Of a stretch of DNA of 64,000 nucleotides, positions 1 through 11,738 are shown piece after piece. Each line of letters starts with the position of its first letter. The first letter of the stretch is position 1. The position numbers and the translations under genes were made by a program. The DNA comes from Plenodomus lindquistii (lineage: Eukaryota; Ascomycota; Dothideomycetes; Pleosporales; Leptosphaeriaceae), in contig JANUWI010000005.1 in the NCBI GenBank assembly GCA_025504975.1, positions 2,294,001 to 2,358,000 on the forward strand, read 5' to 3'. Below the pieces are notes generated by a model that was not told the DNA's origin, did no database searches, and saw nothing but the letters and a program-made list of their open reading frames with translations.

Positions 1-560
1 TCGTGCGCTTCGACGCCCTACCCAAAGACTGCACCTGGTCCGCCGAGTACTCTCGCGACGGCACCAACGGTTGGGCCGCCAAAGGCATCAGCCTCATTGA
101 TTTCGGCCGGGGCATCGACATGCGCGCCTTCACACCCGCCGTGCAATTCATAGCCGACTGGCCCACGACGGACGCCGACTGCGCCGAGATGCGCGAACTC
201 CGGCCCTGGACCTACCAAATCGACTACCATGGTCTCGCGGGCATCATCCACAACCTCCTGTTTGGCAAATACATTAGCACTGTTGCCGAGAAGAACACTA
301 CTCTGGGAGCTGCAAAGACGTACAAGATTAAAGAGAGTCTGAAGAGGTATTGGCAGACGGAGATTTGGGCCGATGCGTTGGATTTGCTGCTTAATCCGTT
401 GGGGAGAGTGGGTGGTGAGGAGGGCGGCAGGATGCCCGTTTTGAGGGGGATGAGGAGCGTGAGGGAGAGGATGGAGGAGTGGCTGGAGGGGAACTGTGAG
501 AAGGGGGTTGGGTTGAGGGCGGCGGTTAGGAGGATGGAGGAGGCTGTGAAGAGGAAGTGA
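1..560 (+). CDS. BUB1: BUB1 spindle checkpoint serine/threonine kinase, C-terminal part (5' truncated)
   Basis: The open frame enters at the window edge and stops at the TGA at 558-560, so only the C-terminal part of a larger protein is visible (about 185 residues). It carries the kinase motif LIDFGRGIDMRAF (the DFG aspartate), then an EMRELRPWTYQIDYHGLAG stretch and LFGKYI, which are signatures of the Bub1 kinase-domain C-lobe. Bub1 acts at kinetochores in the spindle assembly checkpoint and phosphorylates histone H2A in the families studied. Known Bub1 proteins are roughly 1000 aa or more, so most of the gene lies upstream of the window. The tail after the kinase is basic and helical (RSVRERMEEWLEG). 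No intron is seen in this part. The call is strong at family level. Confidence 0.9.
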   Translation, partial: VRFDALPKDCTWSAEYSRDGTNGWAAKGISLIDFGRGIDMRAFTPAVQFIADWPTTDADCAEMRELRPWTYQIDYHGLAGIIHNLLFGKYISTVAEKNTTLGAAKTYKIKESLKRYWQTEIWADALDLLLNPLGRVGGEEGGRMPVLRGMRSVRERMEEWLEGNCEKGVGLRAAVRRMEEAVKRK

Positions 561-769
561 AGGTATGAAGGGTTTTGGAGTTTTGGGGGGCTGCAATAAT
601 GGTGTTGTTGGGTGGGTGCGTTGCATTTGCGGGGCGTTTGTTGGTGGAGTGTTGTGTGTGTTTTGGATACATGATAGATGAGTGATGCGAGATGACGGTT
701 TTCACGAAATGTATGAGCAGTGATGATTCTGATTGAGGCTCTTTCAAAAGTAACGTTGATTGTAATTAA
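561..769. other. Convergent intergenic, BUB1 / HET gene
   Basis: About 0.2 kb between the two 3' ends, G/T-rich on the plus strand. Nothing recognisable beyond likely 3' UTRs. Confidence 0.6.
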
Positions 770-2821
770 TTATCGGATAGTACACATTCGAAACATCTCA
801 CCTACTCGAGACCATGCATCTACGTGGATCTGTCCAACGGCTACTCTCTCGTATGCTGCACTCACGGGACGAGCAAGCATGACGTTGTACGTGCACCACT
901 CTCTATCTGCAAACGATTGATCGAATAACCTCTCTTCGGATCTATCCCCGTCCTCTTGAAGATGTGCGATAAGCGGACCGTGAATCGCCAGACTATTGTT
1001 CGACTTCCAAGTGGACAGCTGGAGAAGCAGAAGACCATGTCGTTCATCTTGCTCTGCGCACCCAATCAGTATTCCACAGCGTCTACCGTCCTCATCGAAG
1101 ATATAGCACGAGTCCGTCGAGACAAGACTACTTTCAAATGGATCGAGAAGGCCCATGCCGGTCTTCATCAACTTGAAGCCTTGCAGCTCAACGCTCATAC
1201 ATTCAAGTCTCAATTCGCCAGCTATGTCCACGCTTTTCAATCCTAGCGGTTTGAACAACAGCCCCACCGGTCTATGTCCCGGGCGCACCATATCCGTGTA
1301 GCGAACCCGACCAATCCAGCCCGCCCAGCTCCAGCTAGGTTGCCGGGAGGCCGTGACTCGGCGCTCAACGGTCGTAATCGGAGTCCAGAGCAGTGCGAGA
1401 TCCAAGAGAGGAATCGGTAAGCCAGACGCAAACGCCCAGTCAAACATAGTGGACAGCTCGGTCTGAATGCCCGTGAACGCGTTGATGATGTCGTCAGGCC
1501 AGCCCATGCGTTTAGTAGTGTACTCGACGACGATCTGCTCGTACCAGCGAAATTCGTCGAAGGGGCTGTACGTATCTGTTTGTGATCTGAGCTGTGCGCT
1601 GTACTGACGCATGTTCTCTAGGGTGTAGAAGTTTGTGTCGTCGGGACCGCACCGGTCTTCGCATAGCAAGTGTTGTTTGCAGTGGAAGTAGACTTGTTCG
1701 TCGACGAAGATGATGCTTCTGTTTGACAGCAGGCGCTCCTGGAATGTCCAGGCGCGTGTGTTGTATACGCAATCTTCGGTGTCGTAGTTATATGTTTTCA
1801 TCATTTGGTCGAGGATTGATCGCTCGGTGATGTGGAGTCCAGGGCAGATGTACAACGCTTGGTTATTGCGGGCCGTGGGTGGGATGCCCGGTAGCCCAGC
1901 GTCGGCAGACTGTCCGCTCAGAGAGACAATGGTTGCGACGGCCCTACTGTATATTGAGCACATCTGGGCAATGGCTTTGGCCTTGTTGACTTTGTCGTCC
2001 TGGATGATGCACTGTAGCTGTTAACCAAGCTTATGCCTACCTATGACGAGTTGGACCCATACAACTGTATCGATCCAGAGATAACGTTCACCGAGACTTT
2101 TTACGAATGACATGGCGTCCCTGATTGTCTGGGTCAATGGCTGTGATGATAGGCTGCCTGGGTGGCACAATTGGTCGTAGTTTTTTGTGAGTGTGAGGAA
2201 CTGCTTCGATGGGCCCCATACGTAGCTCAAAGCAAAGTAATGGTGCTGAAAAGTTGCAACGGTTAGACAATCATCCACGACATCGACTAGAAGAAGACCT
2301 TCTGTCCCACCAGGGAAACTGCGGTGCTTGTTGCAGCTGTCACCGTGATCCTGTTCGCAATCACTAAGCCAGCTCTTGATCCTGGGAACATCTGCCCAGT
2401 GATGTTGTATCGTTCGACTGTAACTCGATTTCGCTACTTTGAAGTCCAGTAGCAACAACAAATCTTGCTCCCCATCTATGTCCACAGGATCATCATGTAG
2501 GAATGTGCTCGTGGTCAGTCCGTCAAAGTACCAGGGAGGCTGCACCGTAGTAGGCCGCGCGGAGCCCTGTCTCTGTCTCCTGGCAGCCTCGCTTGCCCTG
2601 AGTACATGCCGGCAGCAGCAGCAGTACAATAGAGGCTCGGTGAGATGCTCTTGATCTTCGAAGCCGTCATTGAGCCACGATGAAGTACCAATGTCAGCAA
2701 ACCCGCCTCGATCGTCCTCGTTGAAAGCTTTCTGGCATGGGACACAAAGGTCGCCTCCTTCAACTCCATTCTGCATCTGACGAGCGGCCGTACGGTAGTA
2801 GGGTGATAGATAGCTCATCAT
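770..2821 (-). CDS. HET-domain (heterokaryon incompatibility-like) protein
   Basis: Two exons on the minus strand, 2821-2063 and 2011-770, joined across a 51-nt intron (GTATGG donor, CTACAG acceptor). The product is about 666 aa. The HET core is clear: FALSYVWG near residue 197, LTQTIRDAM, then GERYLWIDT, which continues over the splice into VCIIQDDK. In exon 2 it is followed by AQMCSIYSRA and RAWTFQERLLS. The N-terminus has cysteine pairs (CVPC, CCCC...H) that often precede HET domains. Family knowledge: HET proteins mediate allorecognition and programmed cell death in filamentous fungi, but most paralogues have no known partner. Fusing exon 1 to the next frame without splicing would lose the conserved CIIQDD, so the intron is well supported. 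The neighbouring genes are housekeeping, and there is no adjacent NLR or SesA-type partner. Confidence 0.9.
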
Positions 2822-3194
2822 GTGGCCGTTTATACGTTGGCATACTGGAGTTTGAAGTGGCAGGTGTCATGCTCAATCTAGGCTAGAATGCACGTCAAGG
2901 TGGGGTGGGGCCGTGCACGCGTTAACGTTGACCATCGTCAATGTTGCCTTGAGCTGCGGGAGAGCTCCGCTCCGCGTACAATCACCAAACAATCGTCTCC
3001 TCGCAACCATAGTCCCTCCACGCCCGTTTCCTTCGGATACCCATAATTGAGGCATACGCGAACACAGTGAGGACGAGACATCTACTCTAAACCGCCCCAT
3101 CACGAGTGGTTATCGGCATTCCGCCTGCCCCACCTCGCCGCCCGCAACGTGACCATCGGCTTGATCCTGGGTAACTTTCTAGCCACACGCGATC
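2822..3194. promoter_or_regulatory. Divergent promoter region, HET gene / CSN3
   Basis: 373 bp separate the two start codons and must hold both promoters. No TATA box or repeat stands out. Confidence 0.5.
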
Positions 3195-4897
3195 ATGGCG
3201 GCGGAATTGGTCAAGATGCTTCTGCAGTTCCAGCCCGACTCGCCAGACCTGAAGCAGAGACGCGACTATGATCAAGCCGCCCGTAGTTTTGTACTACAAC
3301 TGTCCAATATCTCAGCTTCACATTGGTCCAAAAGCACAGAGACACAGCAGGATGTTCTCACAGTACGTCACTATGCTTAGTAGATATACACGAAGCTGAC
3401 TGTTTAGATACTCAATCCCAGCGTGAACACCATAGCGTACGCCTTCGTCCTCCGCCACCGTATCAGTGCACTGCTCGAAAAGAAGAGTGTACCAGACACA
3501 CTGACGCCCGGCGGCGCGCTTTGGAGTAACCTGGTACTGTTCTTCGAGACGGCCGATTCAGTACAGCTACGTTATATTGGCCAGGAATGGAAGAGGCTGG
3601 TCGAATACACAGAGGACATAGCTAGGGCAGCTGGTTCGGTAGGTCAAATACTAAGGACGACGATGCACAGCTACATCTAACTTGTGTAGCCTAGTCTTGC
3701 TATCGCGCCAATACGGTCAGCTATGACTCGTCTCGACCCTACTACGGGCACCTTCACCTCTACCCACCTGACCTTCATAAACCTCTGTCTCGAGACCAGA
3801 TCGTACGCTGCTGCCGAACCCATCCTGGACAACTATATACATACTCTACCCTCGAGGATTCCTACTGCAGTCCGCGAAGGACTCGAATACTCAGTACCTT
3901 GCGCAGATGTAGCGAGCAGTGGAGAGTACATTCACCAGACTTCTGGTCACTCAGATAAGGTCAGCTTACATGACGTGCTGGAGTATTATGTACTGGGCGC
4001 CATGGCGTACCTTGGCCTGAAGAAGTTCAAGAAAGCACAACACTTCCTGGAATGTGTGCTTATCGCCCCGTCAGCGAACATTGCGAACGGTCTGATGTTG
4101 GAGGCATACAAGAAATGGGTACTCGTCAGCTGCCTGATTGATGGCAAGGTAAGCCTCATATCAAACATGCCTCTGACACAAGCTCACATAACGCAGAATG
4201 CTGTCATTCCGCGAACAGCTAACAGCAATGCCATCAAGCAAGTCAAAGCTGCATCAAAAGCGTATGAAGCGTTAGCCGAGGCGTATGAGCAACTGGATAA
4301 TTTGCCCCGACTGAAATCTCAGATCAAGATTGGTGACGAAATTTGGGCAGAGGTGCGTCATGAAACTAAACACGAAACAATGTTTGTTTGTTGCACTAGG
4401 CGCTGACAGACATGCAGGATGGCAACACGGGTCTTGTCGCTGAGCTTCTGAACAGCCAGATGAAGGCATACGTTTCTCGATTGTCACAGACGTTCTCGGC
4501 GATTCCCGTCTCAAATATTGCAAGCAAAGTAGGCGCTAGCGCCGATGAGATTGCGCAATATCTTGATGGTCTTATCAAGGATGGCCATCTGAACGCACGC
4601 CTAGAGGAGACGAACAAGCCAAATGTCGGCATTGTGTTGCGGTTCTTTCTCGACCCAGCGCAAGGACCTCTGGCCAAGACAGAAAAGCAACAACAACAAG
4701 CACTGTTGGAGCAGACACTGCGGACGAATATACTAGCAGAGCAGGTCAAGGACGCCGACTACCGACTCAGTCTGACCAAGGAGTTTCTCGACAACATGAA
4801 GCGAACGAATAAGAGACAGGGCCAAGGAGGTGAGCAGATGGATACGACATGGGATGATAGTGTGGATGCAGAAGAGGACATTATGACGGATCTGTGA
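3195..4897 (+). CDS. CSN3: COP9 signalosome complex subunit 3 (PCI domain)
   Basis: Five exons: 3195-3362, 3408-3638, 3690-4148, 4197-4352, 4418-4897. All joins are phase 0 and encode about 497 aa. The start MAAELVKMLLQFQPDSP is the first ATG of the frame. The middle is helical and TPR-like (ETRSYAAAEPILDNYIHTLP; LEYYVLGAMAYLGLKKFKKAQHFLE), and the C-terminal third matches a PCI/winged-helix domain (QTFSAIPVSNIASKVGASADEIAQYL...GHLNARL), ending in an acidic tail (DAEEDIMTDL). In the known complex, CSN3 is a scaffold subunit of the deneddylase that removes NEDD8 from cullins. The last intron has two possible acceptors, 4399 and 4417, both in frame. The second gives AEDGNTGLV, which matches family wording better. 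RPN6 and eIF3 subunits also carry PCI domains, but the N-terminal pattern favours CSN3. Confidence 0.88.
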
Positions 4898-5545
4898 GGG
4901 AGCAGGTCGAGCATTCCAGACGACGAGACTGGAGCAGCGAAATCGTTTACACTTGAGTGGGTTGCACCTTGGGGCTACAGCGACGGCCGAGCATGAGAGT
5001 GGAGTCGGATCTGAAGAGGATGCATGACGCGATAAGGGTAATGGATGAAACGTTGCGTGGTGGGTCCGTGACGGGAGGACTGACCACAGGTTGACCAAGG
5101 ACTATCAGCAGCCCCGAGTATCCGTAGAGTAGGCCCTAGGGACAGCAGCGGCAGAAGCATATGTAGCTAAGAATACTTGGCTCAAGTCTGCTCACAGTCG
5201 GGTGACGCAAAGGAAACAGACTACTGAAACATGATGGAGTTGTAATGTGTGATGAAGTTTGTTGTGGCAGATGTAGGCGCTTTCGGTGGTGCAGAGACGA
5301 AGCGGACACGGAAGGAGGGTGGATGGGTGGATGAGTGGATGGCGCGTTGGGATAAGCGATTACGCGTGTCAGTGGCGGTGTCAGGACTCAGATTATCGTC
5401 GGAAGTGATGGGGGATGGAGCAGATGGTGGCTTGGAAGCGTATGGTTTGAGTATCGTGTACCTGCATGTGCGACACAAAGGCGGTGCAAGCTGCATGCAG
5501 CTGTCGTGTGCCAACGTCAAAAGCCAAAGTCAATCCAATGCCATT

Positions 5546-5566
5546 GTCAGTGTCAGTGTCAGTGTC
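5546..5566. repeat. GTCAGT hexanucleotide microsatellite
   Basis: Three and a half uninterrupted copies of the 6-nt unit GTCAGT, in non-coding sequence. Confidence 0.8.
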
Positions 5567-6115
5567 CAAGTGTCAATCTCTTTCCAATCTGCCCGACTCG
5601 GCAGGAGGGAAGATGGGTGACTGCAGTGAAGTGGGGGAGAAGCAGAGGGATGTGAGGTCACTGGTGGACTGGGTGTTGGCAGCCCGAAATGACGGTACCC
5701 GAACGCCAAAGGCGCTGCATGTGGGTTGGGCGGATCCCAGCAGACGGCAGCGGCACTCTAGAAGAAAGCTTCAGCGGTGAGATTTGATTTCCCCCGCAAT
5801 CGGGCCTAGGATACATTGCCACGTGAAGGGCCAGAGTGGTCGGGGATTGATTGCTGAGAGCAAAGGCAGACACAAGTCTTGTCAGCCGCGAGAGAACGGA
5901 ACGGGTTGGGGGCCGGGCTGGGAGGGCGCGCTCTGCGGCCCCTGAAAGGCCATTGCATGCCCGTGTGCAGAGTCGGGCCTATGGCCATCGGACGAGTGCG
6001 TCTGTTAACCGCTTCAGGAGGTGCTGGACAGGGGCAGGGGAGCAGGCGGCTTGTTGTAGTTTAGCTGGTGTAGGTTCTCTAGGGGTCCTGGGGTGCACTG
6101 CAACTGCACACACAT

Positions 6116-6140
6116 ACAGTACAGTACAGTACAGTACAGT
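6116..6140. repeat. (ACAGT)5 microsatellite in the leader of the MIT gene
   Basis: Five perfect copies of ACAGT, about 250 nt upstream of the ATG at 6385. Confidence 0.9.
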
Positions 6141-6154
6141 TGATGCCCACGACG

Positions 6155-6186
6155 TCTCTGCCTCTGCCTCTGCCTCTGCCTCTGCC
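6155..6186. repeat. (CTCTGC)5 microsatellite in the leader of the MIT gene
   Basis: Perfect hexanucleotide repeat next to the ACAGT array. In the open frame it would encode an Ala-Ser run. It is likely part of the 5' UTR. Confidence 0.85.
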
Positions 6187-6384
6187 CCGCCCACGACGCC
6201 CTCGCCGCTCTCGCCGCCCTCGCCGCCCAGGTTGCACCACGGCCGCCGCCCGCCCGCAGAGCAGTGGCCGCCCCCTCGCCGTCGCTGTCGCTGCAGCGCG
6301 TCCCTACATTGGCCGCCATGCGTGCAGCCGCAGTGCATTAACGACTGGCTTGGCCTGAGACACGCATCCAGCAGCGCACCCACG

Positions 6385-9300
6385 ATGAACCTCAGCTCTC
6401 GCCCGCCCAACCCCGCCGACGTCGCCGCGTCGCCCCGCCGCCAGTCGTCGCGCAGTGCCTCGCTTTCGTCGTCGTCGGTTGTGACGGTGCAGCGCTCCGC
6501 CTCCATCTCGCGCAGGGACGCGACCGAACCCCACAGGCGGGCCACACCGCCTCCAGCTGCCCGCCGCCGCTCCAGCGCAGCCAACGGCGCAGCAGATGGC
6601 CTTGCAGCCTTCCGCGAGGGCTCCAGCACCGCCAGCACCGCCAGCACCGCCAACGCAAACATCAACCGCTGGTCCCAGAGCACCGCCAGCAGCAGCCGCT
6701 CCCCCCACCAGCGCCACCCCAGCTTCTCGCGCAAGCTGAGCATCACCGGCCCCGGGGGCTCGTCCGCCACTACCACCACCACCACCGCCAATGGCGCGGC
6801 TGCCCCTCCGCTCCCGCACTCGCCCTCTCGCCTCAACTCGTCGCCGTTGCGCACCGCCGCCGCATACGCCCACCCTCGCTCGCCCACATCCACAAACACT
6901 GCGCGCCGCGCCCGCCCACGCTCGCCATCCGCAGGGCCCCCTGTGACGGCACCGCCCCGACTGCCCTCGCTACCCCCCGTTCTGCTCCCTTCCACCGTCT
7001 ACGACCCCAATTCCCCCACCAGCGCCTCGACGGCCAATTCGCCCTCCACCTCGGGCCTCTTCACCCCCGGCCTGTTCATTGGCGGCCAGCAGCAGGACTA
7101 CTTCAATTCGAAACCATCCGCCTCGCATCCCCCCTCGCACCCCCGCCCTGCGTCGCGCAGCAAAGCCGAGCGAGTGCTGGGCAAGTCCCCCCTTGGATCG
7201 CCCGCCATCATTGGCACCCAGGAGGCGGACCCAAGGTACGTGGCCAACGTCGGCGCCAGTCGCCCCGCCACCACACGTCGGCCCTCAGTGCCGGGAACAA
7301 GGGATCTCACGCAGAAGCTACCACACGGTGCGGGACACAGGGCAGCTGCTTCGCGGGATCACTTGGCCATATCCACCAGAGACAACGGCGCCATCGACAG
7401 CAGAGAGCACGCCAGGAGCAGGAGCAAGGACCATCTGCGCAACGAAAGCAGTAGCAGCACCAGGCTGGAAGACAGCCGTCAAGGAACCCCTCCCCGCACA
7501 CGCGAGCGGCGCGAGAAGGACAAGAAGACGATGCTTTCGAGGGCCCTGCAGAAGGCGAACACGGCGGTCCTTCTCGACAATGCGCAGAACTTCGAGGGCG
7601 CCATGGAGGCGTACGAGGACGCGTGTAAGCTGCTGCAGCAGGTCATGATTCGCAGCTCGCAGGACGAAGATAAGCGGAAGCTGGATGCGATTCGAGTAAC
7701 CTACACCAACCGTATTGAAGAGCTCAAACGATTGGAACCTGGTTACACGAATTCCACTGGCAAATCGCTGCCTGCTCGGCCCATGAGCGGAGAGTCTCTC
7801 GACGAGCAGCGGTCCATGCTGCTTATGGATGATGATGATGAACCAGCAGTCATAGAGACAGCCACCATGACTCGGATAGTCGAGGACCGCCCCGTTGACG
7901 ACCCACCGGACAGAGCGGAGCCAGAGCCTCCGCCCTCTGCGTATCAACCACCGCTTCGGCAGCCCGAGATGGAAGTCGCACGAGAGTCTGTCATTTCCAC
8001 GGCGATACGAGATGTGCAAAGAGGAATGCGAAACCCGCAATTCAACCTTCAACCGCCGCCCACAAAGCCAGGTGATTCTGTTCGAGCGCTGCGAACGCCC
8101 AGTCTAGAGTCGCCCATGGAACGCTCGTACATGCCTCCGCCTCTGACACCAAAGAGATCAAGATCACCCCTATTTAGCGCGGCCGGGGACACGCATCCAG
8201 AGGAGCACAGTACTCTATTGCAACCGCAGCAACCGGCACAAGCAAAACACCAACGAGTGCAGAGCAGTGAGTCCACGTCATGGCTTGACACTATCGACGA
8301 ATCTGGGGGCTCCTCGTGCTCATCATCGGTGCACTCACTTTCGCCTGGTGGGCTACGGAGGAAACACAACAGGAACCCTAGCGGAGGCACAGAAGCCGAA
8401 TTTGATGCGGCGCTCGATGCTGCCGTAGAGGCTGCCTACGACGAAGGCTTCGAACCTTTCGATGACGACTCATCCACGCAAGCTGATTTGATTGCGACGC
8501 GATTACGAAATGTGGAACTAGCGAAAGAGCGGGTACGGGAAGCTGAACGGGAAGAAGCGATTGCGGCCGCCAGGTACCGCTTCAAGGAAACCAAGCTTCG
8601 CGACGAGGCCTTGCCCCACGTCCACGAGAGCGCGGAAATATCTTTTGAAGATGAAGCCGAGGAGGAAGAGCGTCTGCTGGACGAGATGACACGAGAGTAC
8701 ATGCTTGATGGATTCGATTTCGACCTACAGACAAAATCGTCATTACCACGACAATCGGACTCGAGTCGCTTTTCTGGAGCCACGTACAACAGTTCCGTGT
8801 CCTCGCACAGAACAACGGGTGGTACGTCGCTTTCTACCGTTGCAGAGGTGATGCACCCCACTTCAAAAGGCGTACAGCCCTTGCACTCGCCGCCTGCTGT
8901 GCCCGCTCCATCCGGAGCCCTTCCAGCATTACCCCCGGTCCCAGAAACCCAGAGTGTACAAACGATCGACAATGCAGAAGCCGTACCCGTTGAAGCCACA
9001 CCACGACCGCTTACAGCATCGAAGGACGCTGCATCTGTCCGCAGTCGGAGATTGTCAGGGCAAAATGCCAAAACCCTAAAAATCGAGACTTCCCTTCCTC
9101 CCGTACCATTAGCGCCACAAACAGAGAAACCCCCAGTACCTGCCAAGAACTCACCAGCAAGCGTTGCTATCCCACCAAAGTCTGCAGCTGTGTCAACATT
9201 CAACGGTCAATCTGGCTTGGATCCTGCATTCAAGCTTCCAGCTCTGCCCCAGTCCTCTCTTCAGACCGGTCTTGCGGCCCCATCCCCGCAGCCGAATCTG

Positions 9301-10756
9301 TACAGTCCGGCTGACACCCTCGCCAATGTTTCTCCAGCTACACCGGCTCTCAGCCATGCGGTTTCCAACGAAGCCGGTCTTGTGCCTGGATCACCGAAGG
9401 GCGGCAGGACGTCAGCCATGGGAATCAGGAAGAACAAATCATCGCTCAGCCTGAAACAGAGAAACCTATCGATATCAAGCCCAGACGGTTCCGAAGTCTC
9501 TCTCGGGACACCGCTCAGCACGACATTTTCCATTACAGGACGAAAACCAAGCAATGTTGGTCTGACCATGGCGACGCCCAGTATCCCGACTTTCAATGTC
9601 GACGGCTTGCCTAGTGGAGGAATGCACTTGTTTGAAAGCGATATCCACTCCCCCTTCTCCCCCGGCTCACCAAGCCCAGCCGTTGCCAATGCGCCAATTC
9701 CCCTCGAGCCATGTCCAGAATCATATCTCCTCCGACCCTTCTGGCTAATGCGATGTTTCTACCAAACCATTGCCCATCCCCGTGGCGGTTACCTCTCGAC
9801 CAAACTCTTCATTCCCCGCGACGTATGGCGCGTCAAAGGCGTCAAGATCAAGAACATTGAAGACAAGATTGCAAATTGCGATCTCCTAACTGCAGCCTTG
9901 CAAAAGCTAGCCTCGGTCGACACCTTTGACGCCGACGCCATCCTGGAAGAAATGCAATCCCTAGAGCTCGTCCTCGACCAAGTGCAAGCCCAGCTCGCGA
10001 AGAAACTCGGCAACGAAGTCGGCGTACACTCCGTCACCTCGCTCTTCAAAGACGCCACCACCGTCGGTGAAGGCGCCGCCTCTGTAGACAGCACAGCAAA
10101 AGGTTCCCACGGCTCACAGGACCACGCACCGGCCAAGAGCGCCGTGGCACAGGGAAAATCATACCTGACGTCGTGGCGCAAACTGCGGTCCAAGAATTCC
10201 GGTGTCAATCTCGCCAGTCTGGCAAGTACAAGCGCAAAGAACGAAGTCCCAAAGGACTCGCTGGTCATGAATACTCTACCCATGACGAGTCTGCCAAGCA
10301 TACGCTTTGCTAAGCGCGACATTTCTGGTGTTGTGTTTGAGGGCCCGAATTCGGGGTACATGGGTAGTCTTGCGCGGTTGTTTGATTCGGCTCAGATTTT
10401 GGGTATGTCTTTCCCCCTCCTCTCCTTTACCCCTTGCCTTTTCAACTCAACCCATCCATGTTATTGTCCACCCACACACACACACACACGCACACACATC
10501 TACATCCACATCCACCCTTTCATTTCCATTGCACATATCCGAACATAATACTAATACATCAACTACAGACCAAATCGCCCGCCAAGTAGAAGACCCCGGC
10601 CTCAAATACAGTTCTCAAACCCACGTCGGCCTCGAGCTTTCTGCCCGCCACGCCGCGGAATTCTTCGGCTTTTACGTCTGTCGCTTTGTTCTTACCGATG
10701 TTACTATGATGCTGGATAAATTCATCAAGAGGGGGAGTGAGTGGGTTTTGCAGTAG
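6385..10756 (+). CDS. MIT (microtubule interacting and transport) domain protein
   Basis: Two exons, 6385-10402 and 10569-10756, encode about 1401 aa. The phase-1 join recreates an Asp codon (AQIL-D-QIARQ). The 166-nt intron is the longest in the gene set, contains a CA repeat, and has an ACTAATAC branch site. The start (MNLSSRPPNPADV) is the first ATG of a frame that is open much further upstream. Residues 1-375 are Ser/Pro/Arg-rich and disordered. Residues about 380-450 form an MIT-like three-helix segment (KTMLSRALQKANTAVLLD, FEGAMEAYEDACKLL). After a long disordered, acidic centre, residues about 1110-1401 are ordered (SYLLRPFWLMRCFYQTI, FIPRDVWRVKGVKIK, AAEFFGFYVCRFVLTD). MIT domains bind ESCRT-III tails in known proteins such as Vps4. 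Whether this one does is inference. The C-terminal region looks conserved but I cannot name it. Confidence 0.85.
10473..10498. repeat. CA dinucleotide repeat inside the MIT-gene intron
   Basis: (CA)n with one CG interruption, between the donor at 10403 and the branch site near 10550. Confidence 0.85.
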
Positions 10757-11738
10757 TAGTGTGGTAGTCCGGGTGAGTGGGTGGGGTTCTATGTAAGCAT
10801 ACGAGTGAGCATACGATAACTGATAAAGGAGGGGGGGAAGGAAAGGAATAGAATGGAGTTGGTGTTGGTATTGGAAAAGGCAAAGGGAATTGGCAGACAT
10901 GGTACTGGATTGGGGAATTACCTACCGCTTCTACATTCGATATGCAGCGCAACTCGGAACCGGAATACACATGCCAAGAGGAAAGTCAGTGTGATGGAAG
11001 GAAACCAAACGAAAACGAGGACGAGGATGAAGACGAGGATGAGGAATGAAAGATTAACCTTGCTTTCGTAATGCCTTGCCATGCCATGCATGGTCTGGTC
11101 TGGTCTTGTAATGAGAGGAAAGAGAGAGAGAGAGAGAGACGCACACACATACACACACATACGATATTCCATTGTATTAGGGCTGATTTGTAAAAAGGCC
11201 TGGAATTCACTCTCGTTGTTTTGATTCCCTTTACTGTACGTACGTTTCGAGCGGGCTGTGGATTGGGCGGGATGGAATGAGTAGGAAGTTGGGGGTGCAT
11301 GAAAAAGGGAGTTTTTGCAGGAGTGTGTGTTGTATCTTATGAGATTCATGGCTGGCTCTTCTTTTCTTGTTCCATGGTTTTTTTTTGGGTTGGTTGGTTC
11401 TACTTTTATCGAAGATATCCCCGCCGATCGCTTCTGGTTTAGCTTTGGGTGTAATTTCAACTTTTGTTCTTGTGGGATACGATGGTTTTGTTCATTCCTG
11501 TGTTACTTGTTCTTTGTATGATGGATGACGCGAATGCATAGGATTTGTCTTGCCACATTGTCTAATCTTCAATGTTCAGTGTATTCATGTCAAGAGTGTA
11601 CGAAACTATCCATCTATCTAGCAGACCGGCCGCGATACCAGGCCAAAAAGGAAACAGGAATCATACAAGGTAATGTCAAGGTGAGAAAGACACCACAGGC
11701 TAGCACTCACGCGGCGAACTTCTTCGCCTTCTTAGCCC
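10757..11738. other. Convergent intergenic region, MIT gene / secreted protein gene
   Basis: Nearly 1 kb between two 3' ends. It is purine-rich on the plus strand (GGAAGG, GAGGACGAGGATG) and contains an AG/CA microsatellite at 11119-11160. The open frames here are low-complexity shadows. No gene is supported. Confidence 0.6.
11119..11160. repeat. (AG)n followed by (CA)n microsatellite
   Basis: About ten AG units run directly into ACACAC-type repeats in the non-coding interval. Confidence 0.85.

Larger units (their letters stand above)
4898..6384. other. Long intergenic / 5' leader region before the MIT gene
   Basis: About 1.5 kb with no supported gene. It holds the CSN3 3' UTR, the promoter of the MIT-domain gene, and several short tandem repeats listed separately. 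From 5851 the frame of the downstream gene is open but contains no ATG until 6385. Confidence 0.6.

Noticed and set aside
5979..6995. Long minus-strand frame (338 codons) opposite the MIT gene
   Set aside because: It is a GC-rich antisense shadow of the Ser/Pro/Arg-rich N-terminus and is Gly/Ala/Arg low-complexity with no motif.
8436..9203. 255-codon minus-strand frame within the MIT gene
   Set aside because: Antisense shadow, Ser-rich, with no start context or homology features.
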